Below, piece by piece: positions 15,860-24,258 of a stretch of DNA of 64,000 bases. A program made the translations under genes and the position numbers. The stretch spans positions 2,896,438 through 2,960,437 of the forward strand of contig OX638341.1 of the NCBI GenBank assembly GCA_951812965.1, in the 5' to 3' direction. The notes beneath the pieces were generated by a model that did no database searches, was not told the DNA's origin, and was given only the letters and a program-made list of their open reading frames with translations. Source of the DNA: an uncultured Pseudohongiella sp. GTDB lineage: Bacteria > Pseudomonadota > Gammaproteobacteria > Pseudomonadales > Pseudohongiellaceae. Each line of letters opens with the position of its first letter. Position 1 is the stretch's first letter.

Positions 15860-18022
15860 ATGATGTCCCACTTCAAAAGGAAGATTCTGAATCAGGCGCT
15901 GGTGTTCGGTCTTCTTGCCGGCGCGGCAGGCGCTGCGCAGGCCCAGGACGCGCCGGTTACCGACGATGATGCAACAGTGACTTACCCTGCATCGTTCTTC
16001 ACTCAGTACGAACCCTTTTCGGTCAACGACATGCTCGACCGCATTCCCGGCATCAATGTCGCCCGCGGGGGCGGTGGTGGCGGCGGAGGCGGACCTGGCT
16101 TTTCGGGGGGCAATAACCGGCGCGGGCTGGGCATGGGCGGAGACCAGGTATTGATCAACGGGCGCCGCATTGCCGGCAAGGAAAACGAAGGCAGCAGCCA
16201 ATTGGCGCGGATTTCTGCCAGCCAGGTGGACTACATTGAAATCATTCGCGGCACCTCGGGCGACCTCGACGTCAGAGGCGGCAATCAGGTCATCAATATC
16301 GTGCTGCTCGAGGCGGAATCACGTTCTTCCATTACCTACGAAGTCAATACGGATCATTATCACGACGATGCTCTCAAACCGGGAGGCAAGATTGCCTGGG
16401 CCGGTTCGCAAAGCGGATTCGACTATCTGATCAGCGCCGAGTCGGAGCCGCGATACGAGCATCGCATAGGGCACGAAACCAGTATTCTCGGGGACGGCAG
16501 CCCCAATGAGCGCATCAAGCGGGTAAGCACCCGCAAAGCGCAACCCCTCGTGGTCAGCTCGAACCTGGCCTGGCAGGTGGGAAACGCCGACCTATTCCAC
16601 CTTAACCTGCAATACGAGAACGACAGCGCACCGGAAGAAGCGAGAAGGGACATTCTGAATACGCAATACGATCCGCCGCTGGTGGATCTCGAACTCGACT
16701 TGCTGGACGAAACCGAGGAATTCTGGGAAGTCGGGGGCGACTTCGAGCATATCTTCAGTGGCGGCCAGCGCTGGAAGACCCTGTTAATCGTCAACCGTGG
16801 CGACGACCACAGCTTGCGGGACAGATACCTGCTGGAAGTGAACGGCGATGACAGAACCCAGGATCTCCATATCAATTTCGCCAATACTTACCAGGAGCGC
16901 ATTCTGCGCTCGGGTTATACCTTCGATTTCCCCGGTTCGGACAACCAAAGCCTGGAACTTGGCATTGAGCGCGCGCAGACCATCCTGGACTCGAATCTGC
17001 AACTCGATCTCTTGTCGAGCGATGGCGCCGGCCTGACGCCGGTGTCATTTTCCGACGCTACCGTCGAAGAGATTCGCTACGAATCCTTCGCGGTGCATAA
17101 CTGGCAGATCAACGACCGCATGAGCCTGGAAAGCACGTTGATTTTCGAACAGTCGGAGATTTCCCAGAGCGGCGACGTAAGCAAGACTCGGGATTTCGAG
17201 TTCCTGCGGCCTAAAGTCGATTATCGCTTCGATATCACGCCCGCGCTGCAATTCCGGGCGACTATCGAAAAAGATGTCGCGCAGTTGAGCTTTTCCGACT
17301 TTACCGAAAACACCAGCGAAGCCGATGACGACCAGGACTCCATCGCCGGCAATCCCGACCTGCGGCAGGAGCAGTCATGGCGCTATGACCTCAATCTCGA
17401 GTATCGCTTCAATGACGACAATGGCGTGCTTAACACGAACGTCTTCTATCACGAAATAATCGACCTGATCGACAAACTGGATGTTTCCACGCCTGATCAG
17501 ATTCAGTCCGCCAACGGCAATATCGGCGATGGCGAACGATATGGCGTCGCTCTCGACGGCAGCTACCGCTTTGCTTCGATCGCCGATTCCCAGATTTTGC
17601 TGACTTCCAGGCTGAGCGTGGAGGATTCAAGCGTTATAGACCCCTTTCTCGGGATCGACCGGCGTTTCAGCCGCCAGGGACGGGGCGAGGCGCGTATCGG
17701 CTTCAGGCATGATTTCCCGGCGCGCAATTTCAATTACGGCTTCAACTGGAGCCATAATCTGAGGGACGGCCGCATCGCCTACGATATCGATAAGATCGAG
17801 GACTACAACTCTGGAGATTTTGTCCGGTTGTTCGCCGAAACCCAGGGCTGGGGCGAGTTGATCTATCGATTTGAGGTTTTCAACCCGATGGAAAACAAAC
17901 GCTGTCGCGTGCGCTCACGATACCTCGGCGGCACGATCGCCACCGGGTACCTGAGCGAAATCGAGGATTCCTGCAGTCATACCGGCCCTACGATTGCGAT
18001 CAAGATTCGCGGGACCATCTGA
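15860..18022 (+). CDS. TonB-dependent outer-membrane receptor with polyglycine plug segment
   Basis: About 720 residues from the tandem ATGs at 15860/15863; the frame is open further upstream but the signal peptide (MMSHFKRKILNQALVFGLLAGAAGAAQAQ) fixes the start. The plug domain is visible: EPFSVNDMLDRIPGINVARG, then a run of nine Gly, then DQVLINGRRIAGKENEGSSQLARISASQVDYIEIIRGTSGDLDVRGGNQVINIVL. The remainder has beta-barrel strand character with alternating polar/aromatic residues. It probably imports a ligand in a TonB-dependent way; the ligand is unknown. It is convergent with the small DUF1080-like secreted protein. The canonical C-terminal aromatic residue is absent (ends RGTI), which is unusual. 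Confidence 0.85.
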   Translation: MMSHFKRKILNQALVFGLLAGAAGAAQAQDAPVTDDDATVTYPASFFTQYEPFSVNDMLDRIPGINVARGGGGGGGGGPGFSGGNNRRGLGMGGDQVLINGRRIAGKENEGSSQLARISASQVDYIEIIRGTSGDLDVRGGNQVINIVLLEAESRSSITYEVNTDHYHDDALKPGGKIAWAGSQSGFDYLISAESEPRYEHRIGHETSILGDGSPNERIKRVSTRKAQPLVVSSNLAWQVGNADLFHLNLQYENDSAPEEARRDILNTQYDPPLVDLELDLLDETEEFWEVGGDFEHIFSGGQRWKTLLIVNRGDDHSLRDRYLLEVNGDDRTQDLHINFANTYQERILRSGYTFDFPGSDNQSLELGIERAQTILDSNLQLDLLSSDGAGLTPVSFSDATVEEIRYESFAVHNWQINDRMSLESTLIFEQSEISQSGDVSKTRDFEFLRPKVDYRFDITPALQFRATIEKDVAQLSFSDFTENTSEADDDQDSIAGNPDLRQEQSWRYDLNLEYRFNDDNGVLNTNVFYHEIIDLIDKLDVSTPDQIQSANGNIGDGERYGVALDGSYRFASIADSQILLTSRLSVEDSSVIDPFLGIDRRFSRQGRGEARIGFRHDFPARNFNYGFNWSHNLRDGRIAYDIDKIEDYNSGDFVRLFAETQGWGELIYRFEVFNPMENKRCRVRSRYLGGTIATGYLSEIEDSCSHTGPTIAIKIRGTI

Positions 18023-18026
18023 CCGG

Positions 18027-18623
18027 TCAATCGAGCGGCAGCACCCAGACGTTGCGGAAACGGATGGTTCCGCGTCCCCATTGCAAGGCGACCGGCCCTT
18101 CCGCAAACTGGCTGTCGCGTACGTCTGCGGTAGTTTCGTTGTTCAACTCCACCAGAAGGTGATCGCCTCGCAAGGTGATGTGATAGACGTTCCATTGGTC
18201 GCCTACGGTCGGCCGCGGCTCGTCTACGGAGGCGACGTGGACGATGGCGCCGGTACCGAACGAGGGATCGGGCCGCTGGTCGAAGATATTCGCTTCGTAG
18301 CAATTGCGGTCGGTAATATTGTCCCGGTCCTGGCAGCGCAGGTAGATTCCGCTGTTGGCGTCGTCGCTGACCCAGAATTCGACGTGCAGCACGAAATCGC
18401 CGTAGCTGTCCCGCGTCACCAGCCAGGAGGCGCCGCTGCCTTCGTCGGCACGGATCGAACTGGTATCGGTGGACCAGTCGGCGTCGCCGACAACGGTAAA
18501 GTTGTCCATTCCTTCAGTTCCGCTGATCAGGCTGATTCGTTCTTCCTGGGCTGCCGCCGGCAGCAGGAAGAGACATACCGTGGCGGCGGCGGTAAAGCGG
18601 AATAAATAACTATGTGTTTTCAT
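18027..18623 (-). CDS. Secreted 3-keto-disaccharide hydrolase (DUF1080)-like protein
   Basis: A 198-residue protein with a signal peptide (MKTHSYLFRFTAAATVCLFLLPAAAQ). The fold is the concanavalin-like DUF1080 type: an SGTEGMDNFTVVGDADWS beginning, SWLVTRDSYGDFVLHVEFWVSDDANSGIYLRC in the middle and a final RFRNVWVLPLD. Members cleave oxidised disaccharides or simply bind glycans. It ends 5 bases from the convergent TonB receptor stop and is followed upstream by tRNA-Ile. A role in periplasmic glycoside processing is inferred from the family only. Confidence 0.75.
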   Translation of the reverse strand: MKTHSYLFRFTAAATVCLFLLPAAAQEERISLISGTEGMDNFTVVGDADWSTDTSSIRADEGSGASWLVTRDSYGDFVLHVEFWVSDDANSGIYLRCQDRDNITDRNCYEANIFDQRPDPSFGTGAIVHVASVDEPRPTVGDQWNVYHITLRGDHLLVELNNETTADVRDSQFAEGPVALQWGRGTIRFRNVWVLPLD

Positions 18624-18640
18624 TCGACTATCCTCTTGAT

Positions 18641-18717
<77 letters not shown>

Positions 18718-18819
18718 GTCATGTTAGACGGCGCCCGAACGGGCAGGCGACGCATTATAAGCAAATCGCTTGAATAGACAAAGTTTGGCGAAATGAAAAG
18801 GGGTTTGTGGCTTCGATCC

Positions 18820-19079
18820 GTCGCCGTCAGGTGGGAGCGTGTGCAGCGGACGCCTTCCCTTGTCATTCTGCGCGAAGCGAAGCGTAGACGCAGAATCTGT
18901 TTGAGGATTCTATAGGTTTGTATATGCCGTCCATGGCGCGAGTATGTCGGCTTCGATTGGCCCCAGTCTCGACATCCTGTCGAGCCGTTCGGTCCTCAAG
19001 AAGCTTTGCTTCTTGTCGGCTGCGCCGACCGGGCCTCACCCTCGCACGCCCGCTGCACACGCTCCCACCTGACGGCGAC
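18820..19079. repeat. 260-bp foldback element holding multi-hairpin element copy 2
   Basis: A perfect 30-bp inverted repeat (arms 18820-18849 and 19050-19079, beginning GTCGCCGTCAGG) encloses the second copy of the multi-hairpin element, 18861-19037. Its stems are 18865-18872/18889-18896, 18968-18974/18978-18984 (CTCGACA/TGTCGAG), 18998-19004/19008-19014 (AAGAAGC/GCTTCTT) and 19015-19020/19024-19029 (GTCGGC/GCCGAC). Stems two and three differ from copy 1 by paired changes. Most of the 644-bp gap between tRNA-Ile and the transposase gene is made of repeats. Confidence 0.85.
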
Positions 19080-19081
19080 TG

Positions 19082-19213
19082 GCAATGTGCAACATTCCAG
19101 CAGCAATGGGATACCCATTGAAAGACCATTACCGTGAATGGGTGTCCCAAGAAGCCGGGTGTCCCAAGCCGCCTAGGCAAGCCGCCTAGGGACATCCACC
19201 TGAACTTTCAGGT
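19082..19213. repeat. Hairpin and GGGTGTCCCA motif cluster downstream of the transposase
   Basis: The cluster contains, in order: GCAATGTGCAACATTCCA (19082-19099), nearly repeated at 20598-20615 beyond the transposase; ATGGGATACCCAT, a small palindrome; TGGGTGTCCCA at 19139-19149; GGGTGTCCCA at 19157-19166; a doubled 13-bp AAGCCGCCTAGGC/G (about 19166-19191); an inverted, one-base-altered GGGACATCCACC (19189-19200); and the hairpin ACCTGAA/TTCAGGT (19198-19204/19207-19213). The remaining ~150 bases to the transposase stop show nothing clear. Confidence 0.65.
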
Positions 19214-19361
19214 GAGAAAATCCAGGAAGTGAGTTTTCTGGTTCGGGTATGCGACGTTTCCATAGCCACTGGAAAATTGTGCCCTGCTTTTGGGTGGCAA
19301 TACTTTTTCGCAGGCACGGGCAATGCTGCCCATTCAGACACGTAATTGAGGCCGCCCCGGA

Positions 19362-20342
19362 CTACGCGGCTTTTTTGGTCCGGCTCCTTTCTCTGGCCGC
19401 CAGTTTGTCCAGGCCGTTGAACATCGTGATCGATTCCTTTTGAATCTCCAGCGCCAGCGTGCACCATTGCGCCTGGTTCAGATTCAGGTCCGACAAGGCG
19501 GACGGAACCTCTTTCGGAATCAATCCCTTCTTGTCCGCTCGGGCAATCCGCCCCGTCCAATCCACCAGTGCAATGTAGTTGCGCACATCGATCGGCAAGA
19601 AGGCCGACTCCCCATCGCGCTCGATTCCGGACTGGAACGCCATCAGTCCAGGATACGGGCATTCCGTCAAATCGTTGTTTTCCGGCGCCACTCCGCGAAT
19701 GCGCGCCTGGATGGAAGTAAATTCGGATTCGCCAAGCGTATTGCTGATCCCGGCCCGCACCGGATTCAAATCAACATAAGCCATGCATGACAGCAACGCC
19801 GCCTCATCCAGCAGCGCCTGGGACTTGAAGCGCCCTTCCCAGAACCTTCCCGTGCAGTCGTCTTCCTTGTTGGCCCTTCGAGCCATGTACTCATTCAGAC
19901 AGCGCATGAACCAACTGATGCTGGTCAGCCGTTCGCGCCAGGTCTTGACAATACGGTCCAGTTGCCGGTATTCCGCCTCGGACCGCAACTCCCCGCGCAG
20001 ATAGCAATGCACCAGCGGGTCGCCCTTGTACAAACGCAGCCAGCGGCGGATGACGTCATCGCGGTTCCAATGGCGGCTGCGAGCGGGATCCACGTGCAGG
20101 ACCACGTGGTAGTGATTGCTCATGATCGCGTAGGCGGCTAAATCGATGGCAAAGACTTCGCCGAGCAATGCCAGACGGTCCACCAGCCAGGGCTTGCGGT
20201 GGTCGAAATTCTGGCCGGAATACCGGTCTTCGCCACTAAGGAAGGCCCGCCGCACGCAGCGGGAAACGCAATGGTAGAACGGTGTGTCCGCCAGCGAAAT
20301 GATCTGTGAGCGGGGTCGGGTCATACTCTGCCTGCGGGTCAA
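19362..20342 (-). CDS. REP-associated tyrosine transposase (Y1, HUH type)
   Basis: A 326-residue member of the Y1_Tnp/TnpA-REP (RAYT) family. After FYHCVSRCVRRAFL it has the HUH-type metal site at residues 77-79 (MSNHYHVVLHVD). Further on are LNEYMARRANKEDDCTGRFWEGRFKSQ and the hallmark CMAYVDLNPVRAG near 186-197. I could not assign the nucleophilic Tyr with certainty, because the usual aromatic after the FWEGR segment is Phe. RAYTs are single-copy domesticated relatives of IS200/IS605 transposases that act on REP hairpins. The gene is flanked on both sides by TGGGTGTCCCA motifs. The C-terminal ~100 residues extend beyond the Y1 domain. A second ATG lies 18 bases inside the chosen start. Confidence 0.88.
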   Translation of the reverse strand: MTRRQSMTRPRSQIISLADTPFYHCVSRCVRRAFLSGEDRYSGQNFDHRKPWLVDRLALLGEVFAIDLAAYAIMSNHYHVVLHVDPARSRHWNRDDVIRRWLRLYKGDPLVHCYLRGELRSEAEYRQLDRIVKTWRERLTSISWFMRCLNEYMARRANKEDDCTGRFWEGRFKSQALLDEAALLSCMAYVDLNPVRAGISNTLGESEFTSIQARIRGVAPENNDLTECPYPGLMAFQSGIERDGESAFLPIDVRNYIALVDWTGRIARADKKGLIPKEVPSALSDLNLNQAQWCTLALEIQKESITMFNGLDKLAARERSRTKKAA

Positions 20343-20424
20343 TGGATTTCTTGCAGATAGGTATAGTCAGGATTCGAAAAAATGCCAGATCTTGGCAATA
20401 TTTTGGTGGGTGGCCATCGGTAGT

Positions 20425-20592
20425 GAAGGGGTGGGTGTCCCATGATTGAAGGGGTGGGTGTCCCATGATTGTGCCGTGGTGAAGGGGTGGGTGTCCCATG
20501 ATTGTGATTGTGTTTAAGGGGTGGGTGTCCCATGATTGTGAAGGGGTGGGTGTCCCATGATTGTGCCCCAGGTGGGTGTCCCAGGTGGGTGC
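20425..20592. repeat. Array of GGGGTGGGTGTCCCATGATT units upstream of the transposase
   Basis: Five nearly identical 24-bp units occur at 20425-20448, 20448-20471, 20481-20504, 20515-20538 and 20540-20563, with gaps of 0 to 10 bases; partial units follow at 20570-20583 and 20584-20592. Each unit contains TGGGTGTCCCA, able to form a short TGGG/CCCA hairpin with a TGT loop. The array lies 83 bases 5' of the transposase start on its coding strand, so it could be promoter-proximal target or autoregulatory sequence. Spacers are too short and too variable for a CRISPR array. Confidence 0.85.
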
Positions 20593-20644
20593 CACTAGCA
20601 ATGTGCAAAATTTCACAACTGGGTGGAAGACAAAATACTCAAGA

Positions 20645-20731
20645 ATGGCACTGAGGGCGCGCGGCGGTGGCTGAAAGGGGCCCAGCGCAAGCTGGGAAAG
20701 CATTCAGACGGCGACGAGAGAGCGCCCGGTG
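20645..20731. repeat. 87-bp element with GCAA-loop hairpin, copy A
   Basis: A nested structure: CTGAA (20671-20675) pairs with TTCAG (20703-20707); within it CCCAGC (20681-20686), GCAA loop (20687-20690), GCTGGG (20691-20696). The whole segment is repeated in inverse orientation at 62731-62816, where the inner stem is CCCGGC/GCCGGG. It lies just past the stop of the DnaJ-domain gene. Confidence 0.8.
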
Positions 20732-20736
20732 TTTGG

Positions 20737-21483
20737 CTACGCGGGTTCGTTTTCGAGGAGCAGATCCTTGGCGGCGTTTAGTTTTTTGGAGAAGTAGTCG
20801 GAGCCGCCGCGGTCGGGGTGGAATTTTTGCATCAACTTTCGGTGGGCCTTGATGATTTCTTCTCGGGCAGCGCCCTCTTCCAGGCCCAGGATTTCCAGCG
20901 CCAGTTGTCGGTTCATGGAAATTTCGGCCCCGTCATGCGCCGCGCCTTCGCCATGTTCAGCGCCGGTGCGCCAGTCGGCATGGCCGCGATCGAGATAGGC
21001 TTCGAGTACCTGGCAGGAATCGGCGTCGCCGCGGCATTCGCCGTGCAATTGCCGCAACTCGTCCAGCGTAAGGCTGCTCAGCCTGCGGCCGGCGAACGCG
21101 CCTTGCAGGATATTGCCGTCGAGGTCCCCCGAACCGTGGACCAGCTCCATCTCGAAGTATTCGGTGCGCAAGGTGGAAGTCTGCCGCTGACCGGTCATAC
21201 CCGGCGACAGGCGGCTGCCGAGCATTTGCCATAACGGCAGTAGGCGGAAAGCCGCGGGCAACAGCCGTAACAGAAAGGCGCCGGCGGCGCCGAGCGGGGC
21301 GAGTATCCATTGCACCGGCAGGCGGCCGAGCATGATCAGCAACACCACCAGCAGGAGCGCCGCCGTAACTATGAACAGGTTACGATTCTGTTTCGCGTTG
21401 AGCGAATAGCGCTGGCTGATGGACTTGGCCGTGTACCAGGCCAGAATCGGCAGCGCGATCAGCAACAATAGTCGAACGATCAT
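20737..21483 (-). CDS. Membrane-anchored C-terminal J-domain protein
   Basis: A 248-residue protein with two hydrophobic segments at the N-terminus (about residues 2-18 and 38-80). Its J-domain is at the C-terminus (NRQLALEILGLEEGAAREEIIKAHRKLMQKFHPDRGGSDYF), with the HPD tripeptide at 222-224. The J-domain would stimulate an Hsp70 partner, probably DnaK, at the inner membrane. The central part (residues 100-180) resembles the TerB-adjacent or linker regions of such proteins but is not recognised. The VWA-domain gene lies 19 bases upstream on the same strand, and the two are probably co-transcribed. Confidence 0.85.
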   Translation of the reverse strand: MIVRLLLLIALPILAWYTAKSISQRYSLNAKQNRNLFIVTAALLLVVLLIMLGRLPVQWILAPLGAAGAFLLRLLPAAFRLLPLWQMLGSRLSPGMTGQRQTSTLRTEYFEMELVHGSGDLDGNILQGAFAGRRLSSLTLDELRQLHGECRGDADSCQVLEAYLDRGHADWRTGAEHGEGAAHDGAEISMNRQLALEILGLEEGAAREEIIKAHRKLMQKFHPDRGGSDYFSKKLNAAKDLLLENEPA

Positions 21484-21502
21484 GCGGTTCCCTTTCCGCT
21501 AT

Positions 21503-22237
21503 TCACCGGAGTTGTCGTTCCAGCAATTTCACTTGTTGCCCGGAACGCTTGCTGAAATCCTGCAAGGCGGCAAGTCCGCCGGCGGCGAAAACAGCCACGG
21601 CCTTCAACAGTTCGCGCAACTGGCTCGCGCTGCCTGCGTCGAACTGGCAGCAGGCTCCGCCGGACAGCCGGGCGATTTCTTCGAAAGCTTTCCTTGCATG
21701 GCCGTCAAATCCTTCGTGGAACATGAACAATGGCACTCGCAGCACTCCCAACTGGCCGGCCAGGTGCGCCAGCCGATCCAGACTTTCTTCCATGGCGTCG
21801 CCGACATAGACCACGGCCTTTACCCGCTTGACCTTGTTTTCGGCCTGTACATGCCGGAGCAGGCGGCCGATCTGGGTGGCGCCGGCCCGGCAGCGAATTT
21901 CCGTCATCTGGTCGAGCAATTGCCGGCTGTCGGTATGCCAGTCGCTGGTATGAAATTCACCGAATCCGCGGAACCAGCAGAGTTGTACGTTAAGACCTCC
22001 AAGATCATGGGTCGCCTGAAACATTTCGGCCTGTACCTTCGAGGCCATATCCCAGGTGAGTTCGCGGCTCGCCGTCGCATCAAGGGCAAAGACCAGCCGC
22101 GCATCGCCGGCGCTTTTCGGCGTCGCGGCGAGCCTGGCGAGAAATGCCTGCACATCCTTCTCGCCTGCTGCCGCGGGTTTGCCGCCGCCGGTGCGGGCCG
22201 GCTGCCGTTTGCGGTCGGACCGGAACAACTCTTTCAT
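21503..22237 (-). CDS. von Willebrand factor A-like domain protein
   Basis: A 244-residue protein without signal peptide. After a basic leader, the segment DARLVFALDATASRELTWDM has a DxTxS MIDAS-like motif at 53-57, and VKAVVYVGDAMEES supplies a later acidic loop, consistent with a VWA fold that binds a metal and a partner. VWA proteins of this size paired with a membrane J-domain protein occur in several proteobacteria; the function is not established. The gene lies between tRNA-Leu and the J-domain gene, all on the minus strand. Confidence 0.75.
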   Translation of the reverse strand: MKELFRSDRKRQPARTGGGKPAAAGEKDVQAFLARLAATPKSAGDARLVFALDATASRELTWDMASKVQAEMFQATHDLGGLNVQLCWFRGFGEFHTSDWHTDSRQLLDQMTEIRCRAGATQIGRLLRHVQAENKVKRVKAVVYVGDAMEESLDRLAHLAGQLGVLRVPLFMFHEGFDGHARKAFEEIARLSGGACCQFDAGSASQLRELLKAVAVFAAGGLAALQDFSKRSGQQVKLLERQLR

Positions 22238-22310
22238 GCGGATCAGTATAGCGGGAACGGCGGCGCAACGCCGCTTTCGGCCGGGCCAAAACCCGGGCTC
22301 CGAGACTGTC

Positions 22311-22395
22311 TGGTGCGGACGGAGAGACTTGAACTCTCACATCTTTCGATACCAGAACCTAAATCTGGCGCGTCTGCCAATTCCGCCACGTCCGC
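22311..22395 (-). tRNA. tRNA-Leu (TAG anticodon)
   Basis: On the minus strand: GCGGACG acceptor, GGCGGAATTGGCAGACGC D-arm, CCAGA stem with TTTAGGT loop (anticodon TAG), a long variable arm, GAGAG T-stem with TTCAAGT loop, and CGTCCGC followed by A and an encoded CCA. 85 bases, a class II tRNA. Confidence 0.96.
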
Positions 22396-22473
22396 GAATG
22401 CCGGCGCCGTACCGGTTGCGGAATCCCCCCGTCAAGTTATACTCCGCGCCGTTGCCAGCAGCCGGAGTTTACC

Positions 22474-23271
22474 ATGTCTGACCTCACCCTTAGCGTCGAA
22501 AACGGCGTCGCCACCCTGACCATGAACCGCCCTGAAGCGCGCAATGCCTTGAGCGAAGGGATGCGCACGGATCTTGCGCAGGCCTTGCATGACGTCGAAC
22601 AGGACCCGGCGGTCCGCTGCGTGGTTCTCACCGGAGCCGGCGAGCATTTCATGGCCGGCGGCGACGTCAAGAACATGGCGGATGGTCTCAAGGGGAAATC
22701 TCCGGAGGAGATTCGCAAGTCCTTTCTTTTTCGTATACACGATCTGCATCCGATCATGTTCACCATGCGCCGCATGCCGAAACCCGTCATCGCGAGTTGC
22801 CGCGGCGCGGCCGCCGGCGCCGGCGTCAGCATGGCGCTGGCCTGCGATCTGGTGATCGCCTCCGAAGACGCGTTCTTTACCTTGGCGTATTGCCATATCG
22901 GCACCAGCCCCGACGGCTCATCCTCCTTCCATCTGCCGCGCGCCGTCGGCATCAAGAAGGCCATGGAAATCGCCCTGCTCGGCGATCGATTCGACGCGCA
23001 GACGGCCAAGGACATCGGCATGATCAATTACGTCGTCAAGACCGAAGATCTCGCCGCGGAAACCGATAAGCTCGCGCGCCGTCTGGCAAACGGTCCGACT
23101 CACGTCTACGGCAATACCAAGGCCTTGTTCTATCGTTCGCTGGAAAGCGAATTCGAAGCGCAATTGCAGGCGGAGGCGGAGTACTTCGCGGACTGCGCCT
23201 CACGCGCGGATTTTCGGGAAGGCGTGACCGCGTTCAGCGAAAAGCGCAAGCCGAATTTCACCGGCGATTGA
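22474..23271 (+). CDS. Enoyl-CoA hydratase/isomerase family protein
   Basis: A 265-residue crotonase-fold enzyme: LSVENGVATLTMNRPEARNALS at the start, the oxyanion-hole segment GEHFMAGGDVKNM near residue 65, and CRGAAAGAGVSMALACDLVIAS. The second catalytic region reads HIGTSPDGSSSFHLPRAVG, where Asp is in place of the Glu of classical hydratases. This favours an isomerase-type or other crotonase activity over plain 2-enoyl-CoA hydration. The ATG at 22474 lies 78 bases past the divergent tRNA-Leu gene. It is convergent with the coiled-coil gene, 7 bases apart. Confidence 0.88.
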   Translation: MSDLTLSVENGVATLTMNRPEARNALSEGMRTDLAQALHDVEQDPAVRCVVLTGAGEHFMAGGDVKNMADGLKGKSPEEIRKSFLFRIHDLHPIMFTMRRMPKPVIASCRGAAAGAGVSMALACDLVIASEDAFFTLAYCHIGTSPDGSSSFHLPRAVGIKKAMEIALLGDRFDAQTAKDIGMINYVVKTEDLAAETDKLARRLANGPTHVYGNTKALFYRSLESEFEAQLQAEAEYFADCASRADFREGVTAFSEKRKPNFTGD

Positions 23272-23278
23272 CTCGGGC

Positions 23279-24094
23279 CTATGGAATGCTGCTTTGGCCG
23301 CTGAGCAGGGTATGGATGGATTCGATCTGTTCCTGCATGCTGAACAGCGACTGATTGATCTGCAGGCGGTGGGCGTTGACGGACTCCATGGATTGTTCGA
23401 TGTATTCAAGTCGGCCGACCAGACCGAGCACGGTGCTGTCGCCGCTGTTCAGCGCCTGGCGGATCGATTCGAGGTCGTCTTCCATTCCCGCCAGGTTCTG
23501 CATGTCCCGGTCCAGCGCGGCAATTGAGTCATTCGTCGATTGCAGTTCGTTGTCGAGCCCGTTGAGGCGTCGCTGAACTTCCGATACGGCGTCGTTGGCG
23601 TCGGCAATCTGTCGGCTGTTGTTTGTGGTCGCTTCGTCCTGGCCCTCGTTAATCAGCCCAATTCGGGCGATTTCGCCCTCAATGTCCACGAATTTCTGAG
23701 TGAACGCGCGGTAGTTGGCCCAGAGCAGATCGTATTGCTCGATCGTTCGTTCGATGCCTTCGCGCAAGTTTGTTGCCTCGTCCGCCGCTTCCTGCCCGGT
23801 AACGTTCAGTTGCAGTTCGAGATCCCCCAGACGAAGGTCGGTCTGACGCAGGTCCGTCCGGTACATTTCATTATAGAAATACCAGCCCATGTAGCCGTTC
23901 GCGCCGACTGCCAGCGTCAGCAGCGCCAGCATGATCCGCACCGGCCAGGTGCTGGCGCGCTCGACACGCGCGCGGTAATAGCCCGGCGGGGCGATTTCCT
24001 GCTCTTTCGCGCGCCGGTTGCCGAGGTGCGTATCCATGTGGTCCCGGTCGGGAACCATGGACGGGATTTCATTCATATCGTCGTTTTCGCTCAT
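23279..24094 (-). CDS. Single-pass membrane protein with long coiled coil
   Basis: I do not recognise a named family. From the ATG at 24094 the protein has 271 residues (an ATG three codons earlier is possible). It begins with about 50 charged cytoplasmic residues, has one membrane segment (RIMLALLTLAVGANGYMGWYFY) and then about 190 residues of coiled coil rich in Leu/Ile heptads, Asn and Gln (SEVQRRLNGLDNELQSTNDSIAALDRDMQ). The topology suggests an inner-membrane protein with a periplasmic rod. No catalytic motif is visible. It is divergent from the urate-oxidase-N-like gene. Confidence 0.65.
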   Translation of the reverse strand: MSENDDMNEIPSMVPDRDHMDTHLGNRRAKEQEIAPPGYYRARVERASTWPVRIMLALLTLAVGANGYMGWYFYNEMYRTDLRQTDLRLGDLELQLNVTGQEAADEATNLREGIERTIEQYDLLWANYRAFTQKFVDIEGEIARIGLINEGQDEATTNNSRQIADANDAVSEVQRRLNGLDNELQSTNDSIAALDRDMQNLAGMEDDLESIRQALNSGDSTVLGLVGRLEYIEQSMESVNAHRLQINQSLFSMQEQIESIHTLLSGQSSIP

Positions 24095-24258
24095 AGCGGG
24101 CATTATCGTAGAAAGCAGGCTGATTCGACAAGCCGAACAAAGCCGATTCGGAATGACGAATTCTACGGCACGGTGTTACTATTTCTTCAGGGACGGACGC
24201 GCCGCGAAGACAACGCCGTGCGGACGGGCATGAAAATACCAACTGGAGCAACGCAACC

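Noticed and set aside
18858..19195. 110-codon leftward frame across the hairpin element
   Set aside because: It consists only of repeat sequence; no ribosome-binding site or protein-like composition was seen.
20425..20592. CRISPR-like array
   Set aside because: Spacers are 0-10 bases, units differ slightly, and no cas genes are present. It fits a REP/RAYT-associated array better.
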